NCBI GenBank assembly: GCA_036871055.1
Contig: CP141893.1
Span: 806,001 to 870,000 of the forward strand
Length of the DNA stretch: 64,000 nt
Origin: Bisbaumannia sp015645095
GTDB lineage: Bacteria; Pseudomonadota; Gammaproteobacteria; Pseudomonadales; Halomonadaceae
Direction of reading: 5' to 3'
In this document: positions 14,857-22,844 of the stretch, piece by piece
Layout of the letters: every line of letters starts with the position of its first letter
Position numbering within the stretch: position 1 is the stretch's first letter
Position numbers and translations under genes: made by a program
Notes under the pieces: generated by a model
Databases searched by the model: none
The model's input: the letters and a program-made list of their open reading frames with translations, nothing else
Told to the model about the DNA's origin: nothing

Positions 14857-16589
14857 ACGTCATTATCCTGACCGCCTGCCCCAGCGGCATGGCCACCACC
14901 TTCCTCGCCGCCCGTCGCCTGGAGCAGGCCGCCGGCCGGCTCGGCTGGCAGGCCCGGGTGGAGATGCATAGCCAGCTCGAACCCGTCACGCCCCTGGGCG
15001 AGGAGGCCATCGCCGCCGCCGACCTGGTGGTGGTGGCCGCCGAGCGGGTCCCGGAGCCGGCGCGTTTCGCCGGCAAGCGCCTCTTCCAGGCCCCGATCAG
15101 CGAGGCCCTGGCCGACCCCGGGGCCTTCCTGGGACGGGCCGAGCGGGAGGCCACCGACTTCAGCGCCCCGGCCGCCGAGGCGCCGGCGGCCCCCACGGCC
15201 GGGGCCACTCGTATCGTGGCGGTGACCGCCTGTCCCACCGGGGTGGCGCATACCTTCATGGCCGCCGAGGCCCTGGCCGAGGCGGGCAGGGCGCTGGGGC
15301 ATGAGATCCGCGTCGAGACCCAGGGCTCGGTGGGCGCCCAGGACCAGCTCACCGACGCGGAGATCGCCGCCGCCGAGGTGGTGATCCTGGCCTGCGATAT
15401 CGAGGTCGATCCCACCCGCTTCGCCGGCAAGCGGGTCTACCGTACCTCCACCGGCAATGCCCTGAAGAAGGCCCAGGCCACCATCGCCGCGGCGCTCGAG
15501 CACGCCGAGGTCGAGAGTGGTGCCGCCTCGGCCGCCCAGGGCGAGGCGAAGAAGGGCGTCAAGGAGAAGGGCGTCTACAAGCACCTGCTCACCGGGGTCT
15601 CCTTTATGCTGCCCATGGTGGTGGCCGGGGGCCTGCTGATCGCGCTCTCCTTCGTCTTCGGCATCGAGGCCTTCCAGGAGGAGGGGACCCTCGCCGCGGC
15701 GCTGATGCAGATCGGTGGCGGCACCGCCTTCGCCCTGATGATCCCGGTGCTGGCCGGCTATATCGCCTACTCCATCGCCGACCGTCCCGGCATCGCCCCG
15801 GGGATGATCGGCGGCATGCTGGCGGCCAATATCGAGGCGGGCTTTATCGGCGGCATCCTCGCCGGCTTCCTGGCCGGCTACGTGGCCCTGGCGGTGACCC
15901 GCCACGTCAAGCTGCCGGCCAGCGTCGAGTCCCTCAAGCCGATCCTGATCATTCCCCTGGTGGCCAGCCTGGTCACCGGCCTGACCATGATCTACGTGAT
16001 CGGCGAGCCGGTGGCGGCGATCCTCGCCGGCCTGACCAGCTTCCTGGCCGGCATGAGCTCCGCCAACGCCGTGCTGCTGGGCATCCTGCTCGGCGCCATG
16101 ATGTGCTTCGACCTGGGCGGGCCGGTCAACAAGGCCGCCTACACCTTCGGCGTCGGCCTGCTGGCCTCCCAGACCTACGCCCCCATGGCGGCGATCATGG
16201 CCGCCGGCATGGTGCCGGCCATTGGCATGGGCATCGCCAGCTTCGTCGCCAAGCAGAAGTTCTCCGAGCCGGAGCGGGAGGCGGGCAAGGCCTCCTTCGT
16301 GCTGGGCCTGTGCTTTATCAGCGAGGGCGCCATTCCCTTCGCCGCCAAGGACCCGCTGCGGGTGATCCCCGCCTGCATCGCCGGCGGCGCCGTGACCGGG
16401 GCCCTCTCCATGCTGGTGGGTGCCCAGCTGATGGCCCCCCACGGCGGCATCTTCGTGCTGCTGATCCCCAATGCCATCACTCCGGTGTTGCTCTACCTGG
16501 GCGCCATCGTGGTCGGCTCGCTGATCACCGGCCTGGGCTATGCCCTGATCAAGCGCGGCGCCGCCCCGGTGGCGGTGGCCGCCACCTGA
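14853..16589 (+). CDS. fruA: Fructose-specific PTS permease EIIB'BC
   Basis: A 578-residue membrane permease with two EIIB-type domains and an EIIC domain. The first EIIB-like domain (TACPSGMATTFLAARRL, C9) is followed by the canonical EIIB (TACPTGVAHTFMAAEAL, C127, the expected phosphorylation site). Residues about 235-578 hold the helices of EIIC, with the family segment GGPVNKAAYTFGVGLL and GAIPFAAKDPLRVIP. It imports fructose as fructose-1-phosphate using phosphate from FruB. Last gene of the operon; a strong terminator follows. Confidence 0.96.
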   Translation: MNVIILTACPSGMATTFLAARRLEQAAGRLGWQARVEMHSQLEPVTPLGEEAIAAADLVVVAAERVPEPARFAGKRLFQAPISEALADPGAFLGRAEREATDFSAPAAEAPAAPTAGATRIVAVTACPTGVAHTFMAAEALAEAGRALGHEIRVETQGSVGAQDQLTDAEIAAAEVVILACDIEVDPTRFAGKRVYRTSTGNALKKAQATIAAALEHAEVESGAASAAQGEAKKGVKEKGVYKHLLTGVSFMLPMVVAGGLLIALSFVFGIEAFQEEGTLAAALMQIGGGTAFALMIPVLAGYIAYSIADRPGIAPGMIGGMLAANIEAGFIGGILAGFLAGYVALAVTRHVKLPASVESLKPILIIPLVASLVTGLTMIYVIGEPVAAILAGLTSFLAGMSSANAVLLGILLGAMMCFDLGGPVNKAAYTFGVGLLASQTYAPMAAIMAAGMVPAIGMGIASFVAKQKFSEPEREAGKASFVLGLCFISEGAIPFAAKDPLRVIPACIAGGAVTGALSMLVGAQLMAPHGGIFVLLIPNAITPVLLYLGAIVVGSLITGLGYALIKRGAAPVAVAAT

Positions 16590-16611
16590 TCGACCCGGGC
16601 GGCGACAAGCC

Positions 16612-16643
16612 AAGGGCATGGCCATGATGGCCATGCCCTTTTT
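16612..16643 (+). terminator. Intrinsic terminator of the fruBKA operon
   Basis: A perfect 12-bp stem (16612-16623 with 16629-16640) with a 5-base loop is followed by TTT, 22 bases after the fruA stop. Confidence 0.88.
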
Positions 16644-16693
16644 GCTATGGGGCGCCTCGTGAGCACATCACAAGGCCATCGCCATTGGAATGG

Positions 16694-16887
16694 CTAAGGG
16701 GCGCTGGGGGCAGGATGGAGCGGGGGTTTTTTGCCAGGGGTGAGGAGCACGGCTCCGAACGGGCTGGCCAGGGATGGCCAGCACCGGCCCTGCTAGCGGA
16801 GCAGGATGCGAGAGCGAAGCAGGGCAAAAGTAGCGCCCATGGATGGGTTCACAGCGCCCCGCGACGGCCTGCCCCCAGGATAGCCCC
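16694..16887 (-). repeat. Dispersed structured repeat, copy R1 (expanded)
   Basis: Reverse-orientation, longest copy of a family also found at 33248-33375, 51857-51969 and 57033-57160. Terminal arms CTGGGGGCAGG (16704-16714) and CCTGCCCCCAG (16868-16878) are exact inverted repeats. The conserved block reading GCGCTGTGAACCC..TCC..GGGCGCT on the minus strand is present, but the central hairpin is interrupted by about 80 bases (about 16737-16820) not found in the other copies. It fills most of the 453-base gap between fruA and the gene at 17043; the rest (16888-17042) shows no gene. Confidence 0.75.
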
Positions 16888-17042
16888 GGGCCTCAACATA
16901 TAGCGCGTTAACCTGGAGTGCCATGGTAGAGACGCGCCAAGAAATGGTGTACTTTTTGCATCCCCCATGCAGGGGGCCTTACCCGGCCCCGACTGCCGAG
17001 GCGACCCTACCCGGGGCGCCGTGTGGACCGAGGAGATACACG

Positions 17043-17612
17043 ATGTCACCCGTCACCCTGATGGTGGCCCGCCGCGTGGCCCGCGGCCGCTACCCCGACT
17101 TCATGGCCTGGCTCGACGAGGGCCGGGAACTCGCCGCCGACTTCCGCGGTTACCTGGGCTCCGGCGTGCTGGCGCCGCCCCCCGGCGACGACGAGTACCA
17201 GATCATCTTCCGCTTCAGCGACGCCGAGACCCTCGCCGCCTGGGAGCACTCCGCCTCCCGGCGCGCCTGGCTCGAGCGGGGCGAAGGCCTCTACCTGGCG
17301 CCCCACGAGCACCGCGCCACCGGCCTCGACAGCTGGTTCCGCGAGGCCGGCGGCCAGACCCCGCCGCGCTGGAAGCAGGCGGTGGCCATCTGGCTGGCCT
17401 TCTTCCCGGTTTCCCTGGGTCATCAGTTCCTGTTCGGCGAGCTGCTGGGCGGCCTGCCGATGGTACTCAAGGTCCTGGCCACCACCCTGATGCTGACCCC
17501 GGTGATGGTGTTCCTGTTCATCCCCCTGGTGACCCGCTGGCTGGCGCCCTGGCTCAATTCCCGCCCCGGGATAGGGCGTCTGGCGCGGCTCTGGCACCAG
17601 TTGAGGGCCTAA
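17043..17612 (+). CDS. Antibiotic biosynthesis monooxygenase-like domain protein with two C-terminal membrane helices
   Basis: A 189-residue protein. Residues 1-100 resemble the ABM ferredoxin-like fold (SPVTLMVARRVARGRYPDF, then YQIIFRFSDAETLAAWEHS), and residues about 113-170 form two hydrophobic helices with the conserved-looking WKQAVAIWLAFFPVSL. Related proteins of this architecture are of unknown function; true monooxygenase activity is not implied. Start ATG 17043 has GAGGAG eight bases upstream; the longer frame from 16923 has no homology. The last 13 codons (RLARLWHQLRA) form the first unit of a tandem array of gene tails, described separately. Confidence 0.75.
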   Translation: MSPVTLMVARRVARGRYPDFMAWLDEGRELAADFRGYLGSGVLAPPPGDDEYQIIFRFSDAETLAAWEHSASRRAWLERGEGLYLAPHEHRATGLDSWFREAGGQTPPRWKQAVAIWLAFFPVSLGHQFLFGELLGGLPMVLKVLATTLMLTPVMVFLFIPLVTRWLAPWLNSRPGIGRLARLWHQLRA

Positions 17613-17777
17613 TGCCGGGCAAACACCGTCCTGGCTCCCTGAAAGAGGGCGCCTGGCGCGGCTCTGGGACCTGCACCGGGTGAGGGCCTAGTGCCGGGCA
17701 AGCACCGTCCTGGCTCCCTGACCTGGCTCCCTGAAAGAGGGCGTCTGGCGCGGCTCTGGTACCAGTTGAGGGCCTGA
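17574..17777 (+). repeat. Tandem array of three alternative 3' ends of the preceding gene
   Basis: Units begin at 17574, 17647 and 17739, each with GGGCGYCTGGCGCGGCTCTGG. In the reading frame of the upstream gene they encode RLARLWHQLRA-TAA, RLARLWDLHRVRA-TAG and RLARLWYQLRA-TGA. The spacer (GCCGGGCAAACACCGTCCTGG and following) is also repeated between units 1 and 2, and unit 2 has a further 13-base internal duplication. All three stop codons differ and the CGT/CGC change is synonymous. Confidence 0.85.
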
Positions 17778-17853
17778 TTGCAAGCGAACGGCGCCTTATC
17801 CCGGCCTTCTCGGGGCTGCTAGACTGGCCGCAGACCATGAAGGATGCCCCGCC

Positions 17854-19005
17854 ATGCGCGATACCGCCGCACCGCCCCTGCGTCAGGCCGATACCCGAGC
17901 CCGGGCCCCCGATGCCGCCGCTGCCGAGCTGGCGGCGGCCCTGAGCCATTGCCACCTGGGCTTGGTGCTGTTCTTCTGCAGTGCCGAGTACCCCCTGGCC
18001 GCCCTGGGCGAGGCATTGACCGCTGCCTTCGACGAGGTGCCGGTGGCCGGCTGCACGACCGCCGGGGAGATCACCAGCGAAGGCTATGGCCGGGGGCGGG
18101 TCGTCGGCATCGGCTTCGATGCCCGCCACTTCGCGGTCTCCCTGGCCCTGGTCACCGACCTGGAGGCCTTCGACCTGGTCCAGGCCCAGCGCCTCTGCGA
18201 CGACCTCCTGGCGGATTGCCGGGGCCGTGCCCTGGCGCCCATCGCCGAACACACCTTCGTGATGACGCTGCTGGATGGCCTCTCCAGCCGCGAGGAGCAG
18301 GTGCTGGCGACCCTGGACGCGGCCCTGGGTAGCATCCCCAGCTTCGGGGGCTCGGCCGGCGACGACAATCACCTGGCTCGAACGCATGTCTACTGCCAGG
18401 GGCGCTTCCATAGCGAGGCGGCGGTGGTGGTGGCCATCAATACCCGGCTGCCCTTCGAGGTCTTCAGCACCCACCATCTGCGGCCCCGCGGCGAGAAGCT
18501 GGTGGTCACCCGGGCCGATCGGGAGCGGCGCCGGGTGCTGGAGCTCAACGCCGTCCCCGCCGTCGAGGCCTATGCGCGCCTGGTGGGGCTGGCCCCGGAG
18601 CGGCTGGACGCGGATGTCTTTGCCCGGTATCCCCTGGCGGTGCGTATCGGCGAGGACTATTTCGTGCGCTCCATCCAGCGGGTCAATGGGGATGGCAGCC
18701 TGAGCTTCTACTGTGCGGTGGAGACCGGCATCGTGCTCACCGCCATGACCCCGGCGCCGATCCTCGCCGATCTGGCCACCACCCTGGATAGCCTGGCAGA
18801 CCGACTGGGCCCGCCGACCTTGATCATCGGTTGCGACTGCTTCCTGCGGCGCCTGGAGATCGAGGCACTGGACCAGGAAGCCGCGGCGTCCCGATTGCTG
18901 AGCGAGCGTCGGGTGATCGGCTTCAACACCTACGGAGAGCAGCACCATGGCCGACACATCAACCAGACCTTCACCGGTGTCGCCCTTGGAGCTGCCGGGG
19001 ATTGA
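17854..19005 (+). CDS. FIST domain sensory protein
   Basis: A 383-residue soluble protein with a FIST N domain (VPVAGCTTAGEITSEGYG, then SFGGSAGDDN) and FIST C domain (LNAVPAVEAYARLVG, VNGDGSLSFYCAVETGIVLT, IIGCDCFLRRLE, VIGFNTYGEQHHGRHINQTFTGVAL). FIST domains are proposed small-ligand sensors acting with signalling proteins. The gene overlaps the following kinase by 59 bases, a coupling seen for the FIST/NahK-type pair near the Pseudomonas ethanol oxidation genes (PA1975/ErcS' region). ATG 17854 is preceded by AAGGA. Confidence 0.9.
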   Translation: MRDTAAPPLRQADTRARAPDAAAAELAAALSHCHLGLVLFFCSAEYPLAALGEALTAAFDEVPVAGCTTAGEITSEGYGRGRVVGIGFDARHFAVSLALVTDLEAFDLVQAQRLCDDLLADCRGRALAPIAEHTFVMTLLDGLSSREEQVLATLDAALGSIPSFGGSAGDDNHLARTHVYCQGRFHSEAAVVVAINTRLPFEVFSTHHLRPRGEKLVVTRADRERRRVLELNAVPAVEAYARLVGLAPERLDADVFARYPLAVRIGEDYFVRSIQRVNGDGSLSFYCAVETGIVLTAMTPAPILADLATTLDSLADRLGPPTLIIGCDCFLRRLEIEALDQEAAASRLLSERRVIGFNTYGEQHHGRHINQTFTGVALGAAGD

Positions 19006-20293
19006 GCCGGGCCTCACCCGGGAGGCGCTGGTCGAAGAGAATGCCCGCCTGCGGCGGATCTGTGCCGCCCTGATCGAGCGGGTGGAGTCCAGTGGCCAGC
19101 CCGGGACGGCTCCCTATGCCGCCTTCGAGCACACGGTGGTGCTGGCCGAACAGGTGCGCGAGCGCACCGAGGCCCTGCGCCACACCCTGGAAGCGCTGCG
19201 CGAGGCCAAGGCGGAGGCCGAGGCGGCCAACCTCTCCAAGACCAAGTTCCTGGCGGCGGTCAGCCACGACCTGCTGCAGCCGCTCAATGCGGCACGGCTC
19301 TTCACCAGTGCCCTGGAGTCCCAGGCCCTGGCCGAGGAGCCGCGGCGCCTGGCATGGCATATCGGTCGCTCCCTGCAGGATGTGGAAACCCTGCTGGGCA
19401 CCCTGGTGGATATCTCGCGGCTGGATGCCGGGGCCCTGACCCCCGATCGCGGCAGCTTCCCGGCCCGCGAGCTGCTCGATGTGCTGGCGGAGGAGCATCG
19501 CCAGCTGGCCGCTGCCGAGGGGCTCGACTTCCGCTATGTGCCGAGCCGGGCGCTGATCGACTCTGACCTGACCCTGTTGGCCCGGATGGTGCGCAACCTG
19601 CTCGGCAATGCCATTCGCTATACGGCGTCGGGGCGGGTGCTGCTGGGCTGCCGGCGCCGCGCCGAGGGGCTCGAGATCTGGGTGGCCGACAGCGGCGGCG
19701 GTATCGCCGAGGACCAGCAGCGGGCGATCTTCGAGGAGTTTCGCCGCGGCCCTGCCGAGCGGGGCCGCGGCGACCGGGGCCTGGGCCTGGGCCTGGCCAT
19801 CGTCGAGCGTATCGCCGGCCTGCTCGATCACCCCCTGGGGTTGGTGTCGTATCCGGGACGGGGCTCGCGGTTCTCGATCCGGGTGCCCTATGGGCGGGCC
19901 TACCCGCCAGCGCCGGCGGAGGTCGGGGGGGAGGCGCCGCTGACCGGGCTGACGGCCTGGGTGATCGATGACGACCCGGAGATCTGCGCCGGCATGGCGG
20001 CGTTGCTCGCCGGCTGGGGCTGCCACGCCGTGACCGCGACCGGGAACGAGGCGCTGGATCGTGGCGTGGCGGCGGACCTGCTGATCATCGATTATCACCT
20101 GGGCGCGACGGATGGCCTGGCGGTGGCGGATCGGCTGCGCCGGGAGTGTCCGAGCCTTCCGGTGATCCTGGTCACCGCCCATCACGATGCCGAGCTCAAG
20201 GCCCAGGCGCGGCGGCGGGGCTATGGCTACCTGCTCAAGCCGGTCAAGCCACTGCGTCTCAAGATGGCCATGCTCGCCATGCAACGCCGCTGA
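18947..20293 (+). CDS. NahK/ErcS'-type hybrid histidine kinase
   Basis: A 448-residue soluble kinase. An N-terminal helical part and coiled coil (about 55-95, ERTEALRHTLEALREAKAEAE) precede HisKA with the unusual box FLAAVSHDLLQPLNAARLF (H107) that marks the NahK/ErcS' group, HATPase (NLLGNAIRYT, DSGGGI, GLGLGLAIV) and a C-terminal receiver (LLIIDYHLG, D382; the acidic pair is DDD near 345). No membrane helix is present, so input is probably from the co-encoded FIST protein. The coding region overlaps that gene by 59 bases. Its last codons (QRR) are part of a repeated 3' tail shared with the convergent regulator. Confidence 0.9.
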   Translation: MADTSTRPSPVSPLELPGIEPGLTREALVEENARLRRICAALIERVESSGQPGTAPYAAFEHTVVLAEQVRERTEALRHTLEALREAKAEAEAANLSKTKFLAAVSHDLLQPLNAARLFTSALESQALAEEPRRLAWHIGRSLQDVETLLGTLVDISRLDAGALTPDRGSFPARELLDVLAEEHRQLAAAEGLDFRYVPSRALIDSDLTLLARMVRNLLGNAIRYTASGRVLLGCRRRAEGLEIWVADSGGGIAEDQQRAIFEEFRRGPAERGRGDRGLGLGLAIVERIAGLLDHPLGLVSYPGRGSRFSIRVPYGRAYPPAPAEVGGEAPLTGLTAWVIDDDPEICAGMAALLAGWGCHAVTATGNEALDRGVAADLLIIDYHLGATDGLAVADRLRRECPSLPVILVTAHHDAELKAQARRRGYGYLLKPVKPLRLKMAMLAMQRR

Positions 20294-20452
20294 GTCAGTC
20301 ACGTCGCTGCGCTGTCAGGCCGAGGCGCGGGCCCAGGGAGATGGCGACCCGCTGGGTCATGCTCGGCTGGAGCGAACGCCGCTGAGTCAGTCGCGCCGCT
20401 GTGTTGTCAGGCTCGTGCGGAACGAACGCCGCTGAGTCAGTCGCGCCGCTGC
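20283..20452. repeat. Three-copy tail array between convergent kinase and regulator genes
   Basis: AACGCCGCTGAGTCAGTC recurs at 20283, 20375 and 20425. On the plus strand each copy reads RR-stop, the end of the kinase. On the minus strand each reads QRRD-stop, the end of the LuxR regulator, with CAG CGA CGT GAC in copy 1 and CAG CGG CGC GAC in copies 2 and 3 (synonymous). Copy 1 holds the active kinase end and copy 3 the active regulator end. Copies 1 and 2 also share GCTGTCAGGC-like flank. Confidence 0.85.
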
Positions 20453-21078
20453 CAGTCGCTGGCCAGCAGGATCGCCTGGACCCGGCTGGTGACGCCGAGC
20501 TTGCGCAGGATCGCCGAGACATGGGTCTTGACGGTGGTCTCGGCGATCGCCAGGCGATAGGCGATCATCTTGTTGGATTCCCCCTGGACCATATGCGTCA
20601 GCACCTCCCGCTGCTTGTCGGTGAGCCCGGCCAGGGGATTCTCCTCGCTGACCGGAGCACAGGGGCGGCTGGGTGCGGGGCGTCGCATGATCGCCGGCGG
20701 CAGATAGACCTGCCCTTCGAGCACCTGGCGCAGGGCGGCGATCAGCGCCTCCCGGGGCGTCGACTTGGGGATATAGCCCACGGCGCCCAACTCCAGGGCC
20801 TCGAGCACGGTGGCACGCTGCTGCTCGGCGGAGACGATCACCACCGCCAGCTCCGGCACCGCCTCGCGCAGCCGGGCCAGCCCGCTCAGGCCGTCGGCAT
20901 CCGGCAGCCCCAGGTCCAGCAGCACCAGGTCCAGGGCGTCATGCGTCTCGGCCAGGCGCAGGGCCTCCGCGAGGCTGGCGGCCTCCAGTACCTCACTGGC
21001 CTCGAGGCCGGCGGCGATCACGCCGGTGATCGCTTCGCGAAACAGGGGGTGGTCATCGGCCACCAGCAACCTATGCAT
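20437..21078 (-). CDS. LuxR-family response regulator, EraR/ErbR-like
   Basis: A 213-residue regulator with a receiver (LLVADDHPLFREAITGVI; phospho-acceptor D55 in LVLLDLGLPD; K near 105 in YIPKSTP) and a LuxR helix-turn-helix (LTDKQREVLTHMVQGESNKMIAYRLAIAETTVKTHVSAILRKLGV). The neighbourhood, kinase plus FIST protein on one side and exaC on the other, matches the Pseudomonas ethanol-oxidation regulators, so control of exaC is likely. The start at 21078 is set by the receiver N-terminus and a GAGGAGC site; the same frame stays open far upstream but carries no domain there. Confidence 0.9.
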   Translation of the reverse strand: MHRLLVADDHPLFREAITGVIAAGLEASEVLEAASLAEALRLAETHDALDLVLLDLGLPDADGLSGLARLREAVPELAVVIVSAEQQRATVLEALELGAVGYIPKSTPREALIAALRQVLEGQVYLPPAIMRRPAPSRPCAPVSEENPLAGLTDKQREVLTHMVQGESNKMIAYRLAIAETTVKTHVSAILRKLGVTSRVQAILLASDWQRRD

Positions 21079-21102
21079 GAACGCTCCTCGTTGTCGTTGA
21101 TC

Positions 21103-21124
21103 GCCTCCTCCCAAAGGAGGAGGC
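21103..21124. promoter_or_regulatory. Hairpin in the regulator/exaC divergent promoter
   Basis: A perfect 9-bp stem (21103-21111 with 21116-21124) with CAAA loop sits in the 138-base gap between the divergent regulator and exaC. GATAAT at 21197-21202 is a plausible -10 for exaC with no good -35, as expected for an activated promoter. Confidence 0.45.
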
Positions 21125-21216
21125 GTCCTCCTGCCATGGCATGATGCCCCGAGCGTCGCCGCTGGCCAACACTGGGAGGTGTCCGTTGCAACAACGATAA
21201 TCTCAGGAGACACGCC

Positions 21217-22737
21217 ATGATCTACGCCAACCCCGGCCAGCCCGCCGCCGTGGTCACCTTCGACGAGCGCTATGGCAACTATATCGGCGGGGAGTTCGTG
21301 CCGCCGGTGAAGGGGCAGTATTTCGATAACGTCAGCCCGGTCAATGGCCAGGTGTTCTGCCAGGTGCCGCGCTCCACGGCCGAGGACATCGACAAGGCGC
21401 TGGATGCTGCCCACCAGGCCGCCCCGGCCTGGGGCAAGACTTCCGCCGCCGAACGCAGCAACCTCCTGCTGAAGATCGCCGATCGCATGGAGCAGAACCT
21501 CGAGGCCCTGGCCGTGGCCGAGACCTGGGACAACGGCAAGGCGGTGCGCGAGACCCTCAACGCCGACCTGCCGCTGGCCATCGATCACTTCCGCTACTTC
21601 GCCGGCTGCATCCGCGCCCAGGAGGGCACCGCCGCCGATATCGACGCCAACACCGTGGCCTACCACTTCCACGAGCCGCTGGGGGTGGTGGGGCAGATCA
21701 TCCCCTGGAACTTCCCGTTGCTGATGGCCGTCTGGAAGCTGGCCCCGGCGCTCGCCGCCGGCAACTGCGTGGTGATGAAGCCCGCCGAGCAGACCCCGGC
21801 CTCGATCCTCGAGCTGATGAAACGGGTCGGCGACCTGCTGCCCCCGGGGGTGGTCAACATCGTCAACGGCTACGGCGCCGAGGCGGGCCAGGCGCTCGCC
21901 ACCAGCAAGCGCATCGCCAAGATCGCCTTCACCGGCTCCACCCCGGTGGGCGCGCATATCCTCAAGTGCGCCGCCGAGAACATCATTCCCTCCACCGTGG
22001 AGCTGGGCGGCAAGTCGCCGAACATCTACTTCGCCGACATCATGGACGCCGAGCCGGCATTCATCGACAAGGCCGCCGAGGGACTGGTGCTGGCCTTCTT
22101 CAACCAGGGCGAGGTGTGTACCTGTCCCTCCCGGGCGCTGATCCAGGAGTCCATCTACGAGCCCTTCATGGCCAAGGTGCTGGAGCGGGTCGCGACCATC
22201 AAGCGCGGCAACCCCCTGGACACCGAGGTCCAGGTGGGCGCCCAGGCCTCCCAGGAGCAGTTCGACAAGATCATGTCCTACATGGAGATCGCCCGCCAGG
22301 AGGGCGCCGAGTTCCTCACCGGCGGCGACAAGGAGAGCCTGGAGGCGGGCATCGACCAGGGCTACTACATCCAGCCGACCCTGGTGAAGGGCCACAACAA
22401 GATGCGGGTCTTCCAGGAAGAGATCTTCGGGCCGGTGGTGGCGGTGACCACCTTCAAGGACGAGGCCGAGGCGCTGGCCATCGCCAATGACACCGAGTTC
22501 GGTCTCGGCGCCGGGGTGTGGAGCCGCGACATCAACGTCGCCTTCCGCATGGGCCGTGGCATCCAGGCCGGCCGCGTCTGGACCAACTGCTACCACCAGT
22601 ATCCGGCCCATGCCGCCTTCGGGGGCTACAAGAAGTCCGGCGTCGGCCGCGAGACCCACAAGGTGGCCCTGGAACACTACCAGCAGACCAAGAACCTGCT
22701 GGTGAGTTACGACATCAACCCGCTGGGGTTCTTCTGA
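21217..22737 (+). CDS. exaC: NAD-dependent acetaldehyde dehydrogenase ExaC
   Basis: A 506-residue ALDH-superfamily enzyme oxidising acetaldehyde to acetate. The N-terminus (MIYANPGQPAAVVTFDERYGNYIGGEFV) is typical of ExaC/AcoD-type enzymes. NAD site IIPWNFPLLMAVWK, catalytic Glu in TVELGGKSPN and catalytic C301 in NQGEVCTCPSR are intact. A strong terminator follows. The PQQ ethanol dehydrogenase that usually supplies acetaldehyde (ExaA) is not in this window. The neighbouring FIST/kinase/LuxR genes are the probable regulators. Confidence 0.93.
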   Translation: MIYANPGQPAAVVTFDERYGNYIGGEFVPPVKGQYFDNVSPVNGQVFCQVPRSTAEDIDKALDAAHQAAPAWGKTSAAERSNLLLKIADRMEQNLEALAVAETWDNGKAVRETLNADLPLAIDHFRYFAGCIRAQEGTAADIDANTVAYHFHEPLGVVGQIIPWNFPLLMAVWKLAPALAAGNCVVMKPAEQTPASILELMKRVGDLLPPGVVNIVNGYGAEAGQALATSKRIAKIAFTGSTPVGAHILKCAAENIIPSTVELGGKSPNIYFADIMDAEPAFIDKAAEGLVLAFFNQGEVCTCPSRALIQESIYEPFMAKVLERVATIKRGNPLDTEVQVGAQASQEQFDKIMSYMEIARQEGAEFLTGGDKESLEAGIDQGYYIQPTLVKGHNKMRVFQEEIFGPVVAVTTFKDEAEALAIANDTEFGLGAGVWSRDINVAFRMGRGIQAGRVWTNCYHQYPAHAAFGGYKKSGVGRETHKVALEHYQQTKNLLVSYDINPLGFF

Positions 22738-22772
22738 TCGGCAAGTCGGTGGTGTGAGTCGTGTGAAAGCTT

Positions 22773-22798
22773 GGGGACGCCGTGGCGTCCCCTTTTTT
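22773..22798 (+). terminator. Intrinsic terminator of exaC
   Basis: An 8-bp perfect stem (22773-22780 with 22785-22792) and CGTG loop is followed by TTTTTT. Confidence 0.92.
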
Positions 22799-22844
22799 CG
22801 TTCAGGACTTGCCTGACCGTCGCTCGCCGACTGTCGGGCAACGG

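Noticed and set aside
16923..17042. Upstream extension of the ABM-like protein by 40 residues
   Set aside because: No homology or ribosome site; a GAGGAG eight bases before ATG 17043 gives a better start.
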